Origin: Bacteroidota bacterium
GTDB taxonomy: Bacteria > Bacteroidota > Bacteroidia > Chitinophagales > BACL12
DNA: 64,000 nt
Direction: 5' to 3'
Assembly: GCA_016718035.1 (NCBI GenBank)
Contig: JADKEK010000006.1
Span: forward strand, 1 to 64,000
The position numbers were made by a program, and so were the translations under genes. Position 1 is the first letter of the stretch; each line of letters starts with the position of its first letter. Positions 55,887-64,000 of this stretch are shown piece by piece. A model generated the notes under the pieces. That model ran no database searches. It was not told the origin of the DNA and worked only from the letters and a program-made list of their open reading frames with translations.

Positions 55887-57668
55887 TTAATAGTGACTTA
55901 TCATAGTTGCTATTGTTCCTGTTGGTGTTACAATAGCTATGATATATAATCCCTGTTGTGTTATCTCCGGTTTCCAACTTATAGTTGTACCCGAAGTTTG
56001 TAGTTGTTCTAATAACTTGCCTTCTACACTATAACAGTTAAGTTGAACATCTGTATATTGATTGAACTGAATTAAAAGCGGTTCATCAAAAAAAGCAAAA
56101 CCATTGGTATTTAATATTTGAATATTATTATTTGTGAAATTACTTACCGCATTCGGGTAAATTAAGCCTCTTGCATAAAGTGCATCATATACCTGCTCAT
56201 AATATAGTCCACCAAAAATAGTTGCTTCTGCATTCAATATTAATAATGCAGCATCAGGCATGGTCATATTTGGGAAACTTCCAAATAAAGTTTCGTAAAC
56301 TAACTGGTCACAATTGGTTTTTCCAATTATATCAAAAATATCCATCAGTGCACCTGACCAAATTTCACTTGCTGCATAAATATTATCTGAATTATCCTCC
56401 GGATAATGTTTTGAAGTGTTCGCATTTCTGCCAAACCAAAATTCATTATGGCCATCCCAGGAAAAAATATTTTCCCAATTATAATCGCTGAATTTACGGG
56501 AATAGCTGGCTGCAAAATAATCGCCATAACCCTCATCAATGGCACGACGTTCTAATCCTGAATTGGAAAGGGGAGAAGCATGGTCGCTCAACGCATGACC
56601 AAATTCATGTACAATCACATCGGCATCTTCTGCATCATCAACACCACCTTCACCAAACTGAATAGTGGGAATAGCTGCACTTACATAAAAAGACTGATCA
56701 GCGCCACTGGCACCATGCGGGTCTATTTCAATATAAAAATCCTGCAAGGAGGTATATCCGGCTGCAATAATATCGTTGCACAAATTAGTGAGGTGATAAA
56801 AAGTATTCACATCTTCAAAACCACTTTCACTGCGGTTAAAATAAAATTCAGGGACAGTTGAAGTAACAACTGCTGCAGTTGGAACATTAATATCTTTAAT
56901 TACGATATTATCATTTTTAAGATAAAATATCCCATCTTCAAAAAATACCTGCATGGGAACTATTGCTGCTTCATCATTTAATAAGGCAATATCACTATCG
57001 TTATCGTCCACATAAGGCGCACCATAAGTTACACCTGCAGTTGTAAGCGGGTCGGGCAAAAATACTTTTGTCAAAACAGTTGAATCTTCGCCGGCAAAAA
57101 ATACTTTATGATCTTGCAATTCAATTATTTCATCTTGTTCATTCACAATAATTGTGTAACGTGAGCGGTCTTCATTTAGCAAATCGTATGTGTACACATA
57201 TATTGGCTGATTTTCCTCAACACGAATGAGCGGCTGCAATGGAGTATTAGCTTCAACTAATTTGCCATTGGGTAACAAATAAGCAGTGTTTAATTGCTTT
57301 GCAACTATGGCTCGATTTGTCCAATCTTTTGTGGATTGATAATTTCCGTTAAAAACGGTGAGTTGATGATTGGCATCTATACCAACTTTTACCATTTTAT
57401 TTTCAATCGGAATTTGATTAAAATATTGCTGAAATGTATAATAGGTTGAATAAGGGGATTGTCTGGTGGCAACACAAACAAAATTACTCATGTATAAATC
57501 ATCGTAATTTAAGCGGGAAGCGATAAAATTTTCAGCAAGCTGAACATCGGGCGTGGTAACATTTTGAGCGAAAATTGTTTGAGTGAAGCTGCTACAAAAA
57601 CTAAAAGCTATGACTATATGCCAATTCAATTTGCCAAAGCGTTTCCAATTTGCCGATAACTTTATCAT
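55887..57668 (-). CDS. Secreted M36 (fungalysin-like) metalloprotease with T9SS-type C-terminus
   Basis: A 593-residue protein. Residues 1-34 are a signal peptide; a fungalysin/thermolysin-type propeptide occupies about 40-200; the catalytic part has HEFGH (His 354, Glu 355, His 358) and the third zinc ligand Glu 379 in EGYGDYFAAS. The last 80 residues form a beta-sandwich sorting domain (NCYSVEGKLLEQL, then QQGLYIIAI). Its start codon at 57668 lies inside the end of the IMPACT-family gene, an overlap of 68 bases. Predicted to be secreted by the type IX system. Confidence 0.85.
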   Translation of the reverse strand: MIKLSANWKRFGKLNWHIVIAFSFCSSFTQTIFAQNVTTPDVQLAENFIASRLNYDDLYMSNFVCVATRQSPYSTYYTFQQYFNQIPIENKMVKVGIDANHQLTVFNGNYQSTKDWTNRAIVAKQLNTAYLLPNGKLVEANTPLQPLIRVEENQPIYVYTYDLLNEDRSRYTIIVNEQDEIIELQDHKVFFAGEDSTVLTKVFLPDPLTTAGVTYGAPYVDDNDSDIALLNDEAAIVPMQVFFEDGIFYLKNDNIVIKDINVPTAAVVTSTVPEFYFNRSESGFEDVNTFYHLTNLCNDIIAAGYTSLQDFYIEIDPHGASGADQSFYVSAAIPTIQFGEGGVDDAEDADVIVHEFGHALSDHASPLSNSGLERRAIDEGYGDYFAASYSRKFSDYNWENIFSWDGHNEFWFGRNANTSKHYPEDNSDNIYAASEIWSGALMDIFDIIGKTNCDQLVYETLFGSFPNMTMPDAALLILNAEATIFGGLYYEQVYDALYARGLIYPNAVSNFTNNNIQILNTNGFAFFDEPLLIQFNQYTDVQLNCYSVEGKLLEQLQTSGTTISWKPEITQQGLYIIAIVTPTGTIATMISHY

Positions 57669-58215
57669 GTTTGTCGCGATTAAATGTTATAATAAAATTA
57701 CATATTTCTCCGAACTCTGTTGAAACGATTTTAGCGCCAAGTTTATTTACCTCGTGAATTACAAGGTGTAAATCAGCTTCTTTACATGAAATCTTGTAAC
57801 ATTCTTTGATTGGAATAGTTTCCACTTTTGCTGATGTTATGCTGTAAGCTGCAGCGGCACCATAAGCATGAATTAAACCCGGAATGCCTAATTTTTTACC
57901 ACCGTAATATCTCACAACAAATAATCCTACTTGAGTAATGTTGTTACTTTTTAGCTCATTTAAAATTGGTTTTCCGGCACTTCCTGATGGTTCACCATCA
58001 TCTGAACTCCGCTCTGTATCTGATAAAATGCCTAATCGACATGCCCAAGCAACATGCACAGCTTTGTGATGTTCTTTTCTTAGGTTGTCCTTAATTTGTT
58101 TTACTTCTTCATCAGTAGTGAGTGGATATAGATACCCTAAAAACCGACTTCCGGCTTCAGTATAAATACCTTCCGATGGCGATTGAATAGTTTGATATGC
58201 AGTTATTATCTTCAC
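57601..58215 (-). CDS. yigZ: IMPACT/YigZ (UPF0029) family protein
   Basis: A 204-residue protein. SRFLGYLYPLTTDEEVKQI is the start of the UPF0029 domain; DDGEPSGSAGKPIL and VVRYYGGKKLGIPGL are the two highly conserved loops. Bacterial YigZ proteins are thought to bind nucleic acid or regulate translation, without a settled role. Its 3' end overlaps the metalloprotease start by 68 bases, an unusual but plausible overlap because both frames look real. Confidence 0.9.
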   Translation of the reverse strand: MKIITAYQTIQSPSEGIYTEAGSRFLGYLYPLTTDEEVKQIKDNLRKEHHKAVHVAWACRLGILSDTERSSDDGEPSGSAGKPILNELKSNNITQVGLFVVRYYGGKKLGIPGLIHAYGAAAAYSITSAKVETIPIKECYKISCKEADLHLVIHEVNKLGAKIVSTEFGEICNFIITFNRDKHDKVIGKLETLWQIELAYSHSF

Positions 58216-58268
58216 GTAAAATCATGGCGAAGATGCGCAACATTTTTTACAAATAAAATGACAGAATT

Positions 58269-58931
58269 ATGAATGATTATCCTTTTATTCCATTTAACCC
58301 TGTTCGTTTTTCGATAGAGCAAATGATGGAGAGAAGCAATCAGTTTTATGCATTAATGCAAAAACGTCGCTCCCTGCGTTTTTTTAGCGATGAAAAGATA
58401 CCGGAAATTGTATTGACAAATATTATCATGACTGCAGGAACTGCACCTTCCGGAGCAAACAAACAACCCTGGGCGATATGTGTGGTTACCAATCCTGAAT
58501 TGAAGCAGGCTATTCGAATCGCGGCCGAAAAAGAAGAACAACTTAGTTACAGTGAAAGAATGCCCGAAGAATGGCTGGCCGATTTGGCTCCCTTAGGCAC
58601 CGATTGGCAAAAACCTTTTTTGGAGACAGCCCCGGCCTTAATTGTCTTTTTTAAACGAAATTATGAGGTAGTGAATGGCAAAAAGAAAAATAATTATTAC
58701 GTAACAGAAAGTGTGGGAATTGCAGTTGGGTTGCTGTTGGCTGCTATCCAGAATGCCGGTTTATGCGCCTTAACCCATACGCCGAGCCCAATGGGTTTTC
58801 TTAAAAATTTATTGCAACGGCCTGATAATGAGACACCTTTTTTGCTCATTCCTGTTGGTTATCCTGCACCTGATGCTACCGTGCCCGATATCGCGCGAAA
58901 AGCGGCTAATGACTTTATCTACCGTTATTAG
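58269..58931 (+). CDS. Nitroreductase-family flavoprotein, probable iodotyrosine-deiodinase-type dehalogenase
   Basis: A 220-residue FMN protein. RRSLRFFSDEKIP and APSGANKQPW are the FMN-binding blocks. Three residues that bind halotyrosine in mammalian iodotyrosine deiodinase, Glu-x3-Tyr-x20-Lys (157, 161, 182 in the human enzyme), are matched here by E90, Y94 and K115 with the same spacing. The tail FLLIPVGYPAPDATVPDIARK is also IYD-like. IYD reductively removes iodide or bromide from tyrosine; bacterial relatives, including one from Haliscomenobacter, have been studied. The physiological substrate here is unknown. Confidence 0.8.
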   Translation: MNDYPFIPFNPVRFSIEQMMERSNQFYALMQKRRSLRFFSDEKIPEIVLTNIIMTAGTAPSGANKQPWAICVVTNPELKQAIRIAAEKEEQLSYSERMPEEWLADLAPLGTDWQKPFLETAPALIVFFKRNYEVVNGKKKNNYYVTESVGIAVGLLLAAIQNAGLCALTHTPSPMGFLKNLLQRPDNETPFLLIPVGYPAPDATVPDIARKAANDFIYRY

Positions 58932-59043
58932 GGTTTATTGATAAAAAATTAAATTTGTTTGTTTCGTTATGAACGCCTAATCTTGCAAAACACAATAAGC
59001 TCAACATTTGACCAACGCAGCCTATATCAGCATTGTTGCAGGT

Positions 59044-60252
59044 ATGTCCGAACGAATTACTTCGCTTCGAACAACCGATGAGGCTATGTTGTATTTTGCT
59101 GAACAATTTAATTTGTTGTTCCACTTAGATTATTGTTCGGTATATCGCGTAAGCGAAAAAAAAGATGTATTTATTCGTTCTGCAGAATGTAAAATAAAAA
59201 AGAAATCGTTACCTCTTGCAAAACCGGAAAACAGAATTCATTTACCTGTTTCAATTTTAGATGCTACTGACAAATACGTTTTTATCAACCAGGAAAGCCG
59301 ACCTTTTTTATTTGGAAAAAAAATCGAACAACTTGCTGCGGAAGTTATTGTAACCATTCGTCGTGCAGGTAGTGTTGAATTAATTTTTTATGGCACTTCA
59401 TTTACTGCTATAGAAGAAGATGCATTTCAAAATGACACTTGCCGTATTTTTTCAAATTTCTTTTGGCAGGTTGAAGATGCATTATTAATCAGAAGTAAAA
59501 TTAACGACAAACAAAAAGAACTTTCCGGGCATATTGCGGAAAATAATGACACGTTGTTTCAGCTCAACGAAAAATTAATTACTTACAATCAGGAATTACA
59601 ACAATTTGCATATTCTGCATCGCATGATTTGCAGGAACCTTTGCGAACAATTGCCTCATATATTAATTTATTCCTGAAAAGTTATGGACAAACGCTTACT
59701 GAAGAAGGAAAAGAATATTTGCAATTTGCTTCTGAAGGTGCTCAGCGTATGCATCATTTAATTAAAGATTTACTAACCTATAGTAAATTGGATTTCCAAA
59801 GTGAACCTATGACACACTTTGAAGGTAATGCAGCCATTCGTCAGGCTTTGGATAATTTACAAATGTCGGTTGAAGAAAGTAATGCTTTGATTTTATATCC
59901 AGATTTGCCGGTGATGTATGGTAACCATTCACAAATAATTTTGTTGTTCCAGAACCTGATTGATAATGCTATAAAATTCCGCAGTAAAAACGAACCACTG
60001 GTGTTTATCGATTTGGAAGAATTAACCGACCGATGGGAATTTAAAGTAAAAGATGATGGCATTGGCATAGCACAACAGTTTCAGCAAAAAATATTCGGCA
60101 TTTTTAATCGCTTACATGGCCGCGACGAAATCCAAGGCTCAGGTTTGGGACTGTCTATTTGCAAAAAAATTGTGGAACGGCATAGGGGTGAAATAGCGGT
60201 TGAGTCAAAACCTGGCAAAGGCACTACTTTTATCTTCTCCATCGGTAAATAA
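59044..60252 (+). CDS. GAF-domain sensor histidine kinase
   Basis: The ATG at 59044 is chosen; an in-frame TTG at 59008 would add 12 residues. Residues about 1-145 are a GAF-like domain. A coiled region follows. SASHDLQEPLRTIASYINLFL near residue 192 is the dimerisation and phospho-acceptor His block. The catalytic ATPase part has NLIDNAIKF, DDGIGIA and GSGLGLSICKKIVERHRG. No membrane segment is present, so it senses a cytoplasmic signal. No response regulator is adjacent, so its partner is elsewhere. Confidence 0.88.
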   Translation: MSERITSLRTTDEAMLYFAEQFNLLFHLDYCSVYRVSEKKDVFIRSAECKIKKKSLPLAKPENRIHLPVSILDATDKYVFINQESRPFLFGKKIEQLAAEVIVTIRRAGSVELIFYGTSFTAIEEDAFQNDTCRIFSNFFWQVEDALLIRSKINDKQKELSGHIAENNDTLFQLNEKLITYNQELQQFAYSASHDLQEPLRTIASYINLFLKSYGQTLTEEGKEYLQFASEGAQRMHHLIKDLLTYSKLDFQSEPMTHFEGNAAIRQALDNLQMSVEESNALILYPDLPVMYGNHSQIILLFQNLIDNAIKFRSKNEPLVFIDLEELTDRWEFKVKDDGIGIAQQFQQKIFGIFNRLHGRDEIQGSGLGLSICKKIVERHRGEIAVESKPGKGTTFIFSIGK

Positions 60253-60274
60253 ATTACCGATTAAGGATTATCAC

Positions 60275-60282
60275 TATATTTG
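60275..60282 (+). promoter_or_regulatory. -7 promoter element TATATTTG
   Basis: Match to TAnnTTTG, 17 bases before the ATG at 60300 of the S51 peptidase gene. Confidence 0.45.
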
Positions 60283-60299
60283 TTCAAAATTACCACTAC

Positions 60300-61166
60300 A
60301 TGAAAAGATTGTCACTATTAGCTGCCATATGCGCTTTGTTATTTGTTGCCTGCACCAGCACTGAATCAAAAGAAACATCCAATACCAAAACAGATTACCC
60401 TAAAGGGAAATTGTTTATTATAGGTGGTGGCGACAGAGGTGATAGTTTAATGATGGATTTAATTGTGGCTTCCGGTTGGAAACCGGGTGAATTAATTACT
60501 GCTATTACCTTACCAAGTGGATGGGGCGATAGTGCTTATATTTGGTTGAATAACGACTTCAAAAAATTAACAGGACAAAATTGCGTTAAGTTTGATTCTG
60601 CCGCAGTAAATGTGCCTGAAAAAATAGATTCTTTAAGAAAATCGAAAATAATATTTATCAGTGGTGGCGATCAGGCGGTGATGATGCGTTTAATTAAAGG
60701 AACTACCATTAAAGCTGCCATTAATGAAGCGTATCAAAACGGTGCTTTAATCAGCGGAACCAGTGCAGGAGCCAGCATAATGAGTGAACGTATGATAACC
60801 GGTGAAGGCCTTGTTGATACGGTGTATGAATCTACATTCGATAATATCTGGAAAGGGAATCTCGAACTGGTTGAAGGTTTAGGATTACTAGATTCGGTAA
60901 TTATCGACCAACATTTTGTTGCCAGAAGCAGGTATAATCGTTTGTTATGTGCTAGCATCGAAAATAATGGCTTTCAATGTATTGGTATTGATGAAGGAAC
61001 TGCTATTTTAGTCAGCCAGGGAAAAGCAAAAGTTGTTGGCGTTAGCCAGGTAATTGAAGTAGGAGCCCCAATTAAAGTGGATATGAGCAGAGATACCTTG
61101 TTGACTGCAAGACAAATTCACCTTAATATTTACGCACCGGGAGAAGAATTCCCTATTAAACAATAA
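60300..61166 (+). CDS. Lipoprotein of peptidase family S51 (cyanophycinase-like)
   Basis: A 288-residue protein with a lipoprotein signal (Cys 18 in LLFVACTS). GKLFIIGGGDRGDSL near 37, IIFISGGDQAVMMRL near 117 and ISGTSAGASIMSE (nucleophile Ser 155) are the S51 motifs, and VIIDQHFVARSRYNRL a conserved C-terminal block. Related enzymes cut cyanophycin or Asp-containing dipeptides. Anchored in the envelope, it would act on peptides outside the cytoplasm. It is convergent with the next gene with no spacer between stops. Confidence 0.85.
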   Translation: MKRLSLLAAICALLFVACTSTESKETSNTKTDYPKGKLFIIGGGDRGDSLMMDLIVASGWKPGELITAITLPSGWGDSAYIWLNNDFKKLTGQNCVKFDSAAVNVPEKIDSLRKSKIIFISGGDQAVMMRLIKGTTIKAAINEAYQNGALISGTSAGASIMSERMITGEGLVDTVYESTFDNIWKGNLELVEGLGLLDSVIIDQHFVARSRYNRLLCASIENNGFQCIGIDEGTAILVSQGKAKVVGVSQVIEVGAPIKVDMSRDTLLTARQIHLNIYAPGEEFPIKQ

Positions 61167-62600
61167 TTATTTTCCTGAATTGATTTTTTCTAGCATCCAA
61201 TTGCGCATGTAAGAGTTTTTTTCTGTTGATAATTGGGCTGCTATCTTTTCAATATCCTTTTTCAGGTAATCGGGATGTAATTTGGCAATTAAGGTGATGT
61301 TTTTGCAAAACAATGAAAATTGATGCGACACATAATCGTTGATATGTGGTTTATTATAGGCGATAAACTGTCGAAAGCTTTCCAGTCCAGCATTTAATAA
61401 ATCCCATTCCTTTTTTTGTAAATATATTAAACATTGTAAACTGCGCATTTCGTATTTTACCATCATGTTTTCTGTTTCTACATCTACAAGGTGTTCATGC
61501 GCCTTATTATAATCACCTTTAAAAAAATGTATCCAGGCCCAACAAAGGTTGTTAATAGTTGACTCAATTTTTGGAGAAACATCTACAATATGTTTTTTTA
61601 AAATATTTTCAGCATATGCGATATTATTTAATTGCAAGCTATTATGCACTGCATTAAAAAGGGAGGCATAGGACAACATCTTTTTTTCATTCCACAAACG
61701 ATTGGATAATTTAATATCGTAAACAGCAAATAACTCCTTCCTCCATTTTTCATCTTCATTCATTTTGAAATCAACAAAATCAAGTAAGCCAATTATCAAA
61801 TTTTCATTTGTTTTGATGTTTCTTGTAAAATCAAGACTTTTTATAATTTCAAAACATTCAAAATAAGCGGCTTCATCATTCCAAACATTCATTTTACATA
61901 TCAGATACACGATTTTAGTTTCTTTGTGCTCGAAAGGTTGAAGTGCTTCATATAAATTCAAATATGTTTCATATTTCTTTTTATCTAGAGGAAGATTGTA
62001 ACTTTTGGTAGCTTTAAGATTATTCATTAATGCAGAAAAAATTCTGAGTAATGCCCATTCACTGATAAATTTATGGGTATTATCTTCCAACATAATTGGG
62101 TTAGAGGCATTGATACTTTTTCTGTTATTGTAGATGCTGTGTAAAACACGAAGGTCGTTTATCCAAATGGCTGACATCAATTTTTCCTGAAAATCGAACT
62201 CGCTTTTGGCGACCATTGTTTCGGCTTTTTTTACATTCCTTTCAGCAAGGTCTAAAACACCTCTTAATATTAATGTTCTGTTAATTAAACTCTCTTTAAT
62301 CGTGTTGCCGGCATTCAGCGATTCCTGCGCAAGAAACTCCTGCACTAACACCAATAAATCGCTGCATAAATTGCGATAACCTGCATCGCTATACTTGTCG
62401 GCTAAAGTTGCATGTATATACAGTTGTTCCTTTGTACTACCTGTAATATCAAATTTTGGATAAAACGGTTGAAGAAATTGATAGAATCTTACAAACTTCT
62501 CATTTTTATTGAAATAAGGCGACGCTACAAAATCCCCGAAATCTCGCCATTCTGCCTTGTTGAGCACCTGTAACACCTGCTGCAAATAGGTATTTTCCAT
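61167..62600 (-). CDS. Helical-repeat hypothetical protein
   Basis: A 477-residue protein from the ATG at 62600; an in-frame TTG lies 6 bases upstream. It is helical throughout, with paired amphipathic helices of TPR-like spacing and many aromatic positions (EWRDFGDFVASPYFNKNEKF near the start; AWIHFFKGDYNKAHEHL near residue 360, a TPR-like pair). No signal peptide. This is a common Bacteroidota family without a known role. It has its own region between a convergent peptidase gene and a divergent surface-protein gene. Confidence 0.6.
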   Translation of the reverse strand: MENTYLQQVLQVLNKAEWRDFGDFVASPYFNKNEKFVRFYQFLQPFYPKFDITGSTKEQLYIHATLADKYSDAGYRNLCSDLLVLVQEFLAQESLNAGNTIKESLINRTLILRGVLDLAERNVKKAETMVAKSEFDFQEKLMSAIWINDLRVLHSIYNNRKSINASNPIMLEDNTHKFISEWALLRIFSALMNNLKATKSYNLPLDKKKYETYLNLYEALQPFEHKETKIVYLICKMNVWNDEAAYFECFEIIKSLDFTRNIKTNENLIIGLLDFVDFKMNEDEKWRKELFAVYDIKLSNRLWNEKKMLSYASLFNAVHNSLQLNNIAYAENILKKHIVDVSPKIESTINNLCWAWIHFFKGDYNKAHEHLVDVETENMMVKYEMRSLQCLIYLQKKEWDLLNAGLESFRQFIAYNKPHINDYVSHQFSLFCKNITLIAKLHPDYLKKDIEKIAAQLSTEKNSYMRNWMLEKINSGK

Positions 62601-62828
62601 GCTCAAAATTGCAAATTGTCTGCTACAAAGTCAAAAAAATCTACTGGATTACCTTTTGACGATACCTTCTCTTTGCAACTAAATACTACCAAAAATGAAA
62701 CAAGTTTTTTTCAGGACGCTCAATTACATCTCCCAAAAGCATTTTGTAAAGTCTGCTTCATGTTTGGTGGTTAATCAAACAAACCCTTTTTATTCATCCC
62801 ATTTTTAAAATTTTTAAAACAAATCAAA

Positions 62829-64000
62829 ATGAAAAAGCAATTACTTTTATTTGCAGCTGCTTTAATCGCAGGTGCAACAATGGTTAAAGCCCAAACCAAC
62901 ACGTATCCGTTAACCGGTAGCGCAGGACTTGGCACAACAACTCCAACTGCTTCGGCATTATTAGACATGACCAGTACCTCTCAAGGATTATTGGCACCGC
63001 GTATGACAAAAGCACAACGTGATGCAATAGCATCCCCTGCTACAGGTTTATTAATTTTCCAAACCAATTCCACACCTGGTTTCTATTATTATACAGGAAC
63101 GTCATGGAATGCAATTTCCACTAAAGGTGCTAACACAAGCCTATCTAATTTGGCTGCAGGTGGAACAGCAATTAATGTAGGTTTAACACCTGCAACAAAC
63201 AACACTATTGATTTAGGTTCAGTAACCAATAACTGGAATGAAGTGTATGTAAACTCTATTAAATTTATGGATGGAACAACACAATCAACTGCAACTGTCG
63301 GCGGTGGCGGTGGAGTAGGTGGAAGTGGAACAACCAATTACCTTCCTAAATTCACAGCTGCATCAACTGTAGGTAACTCTTCAATTCACGATAATAGTGG
63401 CTATGTTGGTATTAATACAACTGCTATGATTGGTTCAGCAAACTTTGTAGCCAAATCAAACAACGTAACCTCATACGGTGGTATGTACATTGATATGGCC
63501 GGAACAAGCGGACGTAAACCATTTTATGGTTATGCAGTAGGTGGTTTAGCAAAAGCTTGGACTTATTATGATGAAGCTACAAGTCAGTTTAGATTATATA
63601 ACGGAGGTGATCAATTTGTAGTAGATAATACCGGTCAAATCGGTATAGGAACACTTACACCGAGTGCAAAATTAAATGTTGAAACAACAGGTACAAGTGC
63701 AGTTATGAAAGTAACTAAACCATGGACAGGTGTTGGTGCTACCAATTTTAATTTAGTTGAAATAAGTAATGCTTACACTTTTGGTTATGGTACTGGCTTA
63801 CAGGCATCAGGTGGTCAAATTGGTGTTAAAGGTGTTGCATCAAACGGAGCTGAAACAGGTTATGGTGTTTACGGTTCAGGATTTGGTGCTGCAGGTACAA
63901 CATACGGCGTTTATGGTACAGCAGGTTCCACAGCGGGTACTTCAATAGGTGTTTATGGTATAGCCACTAGCGGTACTTCCCAATATGCCGGGTATTTTGT
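62829..64000 (+). CDS. Secreted repeat-rich surface protein (tail-fibre/adhesin-like), cut by the window end
   Basis: Open from the ATG at 62829 to the end of the window (390 codons so far, no stop). A signal peptide (about 1-22, ending VKAQ) precedes a domain often found in Bacteroidota tail-fibre-like proteins: SALLDMTSTSQGLLAPRMT, then TGLLIFQTNSTPGFYYYTG. A Gly/Val linker (GGGGGVGGSG) follows near 158, then a module with GIGTLTPSAKLNVET, and from about residue 335 repeats around YGVYGS, YGVYGT, IGVYGI. Such proteins usually have a C-terminal chaperone or sorting domain, which is beyond the window. The function may be adhesion. Confidence 0.75.
   Translation, partial: MKKQLLLFAAALIAGATMVKAQTNTYPLTGSAGLGTTTPTASALLDMTSTSQGLLAPRMTKAQRDAIASPATGLLIFQTNSTPGFYYYTGTSWNAISTKGANTSLSNLAAGGTAINVGLTPATNNTIDLGSVTNNWNEVYVNSIKFMDGTTQSTATVGGGGGVGGSGTTNYLPKFTAASTVGNSSIHDNSGYVGINTTAMIGSANFVAKSNNVTSYGGMYIDMAGTSGRKPFYGYAVGGLAKAWTYYDEATSQFRLYNGGDQFVVDNTGQIGIGTLTPSAKLNVETTGTSAVMKVTKPWTGVGATNFNLVEISNAYTFGYGTGLQASGGQIGVKGVASNGAETGYGVYGSGFGAAGTTYGVYGTAGSTAGTSIGVYGIATSGTSQYAGYF

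Noticed and set aside
62695..62808. 37-codon open frame before the surface-protein gene
   Set aside because: Composition is ordinary, no start signal and no relation to neighbours; probably chance.
1..64000. CRISPR arrays, rRNA genes, insertion sequences and riboswitches
   Set aside because: No regularly spaced repeats, no rRNA-like blocks, no transposase motifs and no recognisable aptamer were seen by eye; weak examples could have been missed.

Overview
The window looks like a chromosomal segment of a low-GC Bacteroidota bacterium. The support is: secreted proteins with type IX secretion C-terminal sorting domains, TAnnTTTG -7 promoter elements, many signal peptides and MKK-type lipoproteins, a futalosine-type menaquinone pathway (mqnE, mqnA), DUF5723 and delta-60 repeat proteins, and a tRNA-Lys without encoded CCA. 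I cannot name the species.

Layout. (1) Bases 1-8975 hold a badly broken, defence-type cassette in one orientation: the end of an SNF2/HepA-like helicase, a small protein, an SMC/RecF-like ATPase, type III restriction-modification Mod and Res, a phospholipase-D-like nuclease and an unknown partner. (2) 9.0-15.5 kb is accessory DNA: a probable GGCT-like protein, an M41-like peptidase, two small unknown genes, a coiled-coil protein overlapping an agmatine/peptidylarginine-deiminase-like enzyme, an HNH protein and two secreted proteins. It ends at tRNA-Lys (15752-15824). A roughly 78-bp segment abutting the tRNA 3' end is duplicated at 12950-13027, which suggests a genomic island integrated beside the tRNA. 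(3) 15.9-64 kb is backbone: lipoproteins, a geranylgeranyl-reductase-like flavoprotein, a fused peptide ABC ATPase, a four-domain CBM48-like protein, Hsp20, NDH-2, a Cys/Met PLP enzyme, fabD, folE and queD, an NTF2/Cfa/FAD/DUF1365/Cfa lipid-modification cluster, a MerR-B12 regulator followed by an ECF sigma factor, PGI/PMI-lipB-rluA, two M43 proteases, mqnE-phosphatase-mqnA, an M36-like protease, a probable iodotyrosine-deiodinase-type nitroreductase, a GAF histidine kinase, an S51 peptidase and the start of a repeat-rich surface protein.

Sequence quality. Many genes are split by one-base shifts, often in A or T homopolymers, and both halves read as one protein when rejoined. Outside the first 8.3 kb I count about twenty such breaks; the first 8.3 kb is far denser. 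I treat most as probable sequencing or assembly errors and annotate the rejoined genes. In the left-end cassette real decay is also possible, because mod appears to lack an internal segment as well.

The most promising biology is the lipid-modification cluster with its nearby B12/MerR-ECF regulatory pair (a possible light or singlet-oxygen response), the tRNA-Lys island boundary, the composition of the defence cassette, and the deiodinase-like enzyme at 58.3 kb, whose Glu-Tyr-Lys triad has the right spacing.
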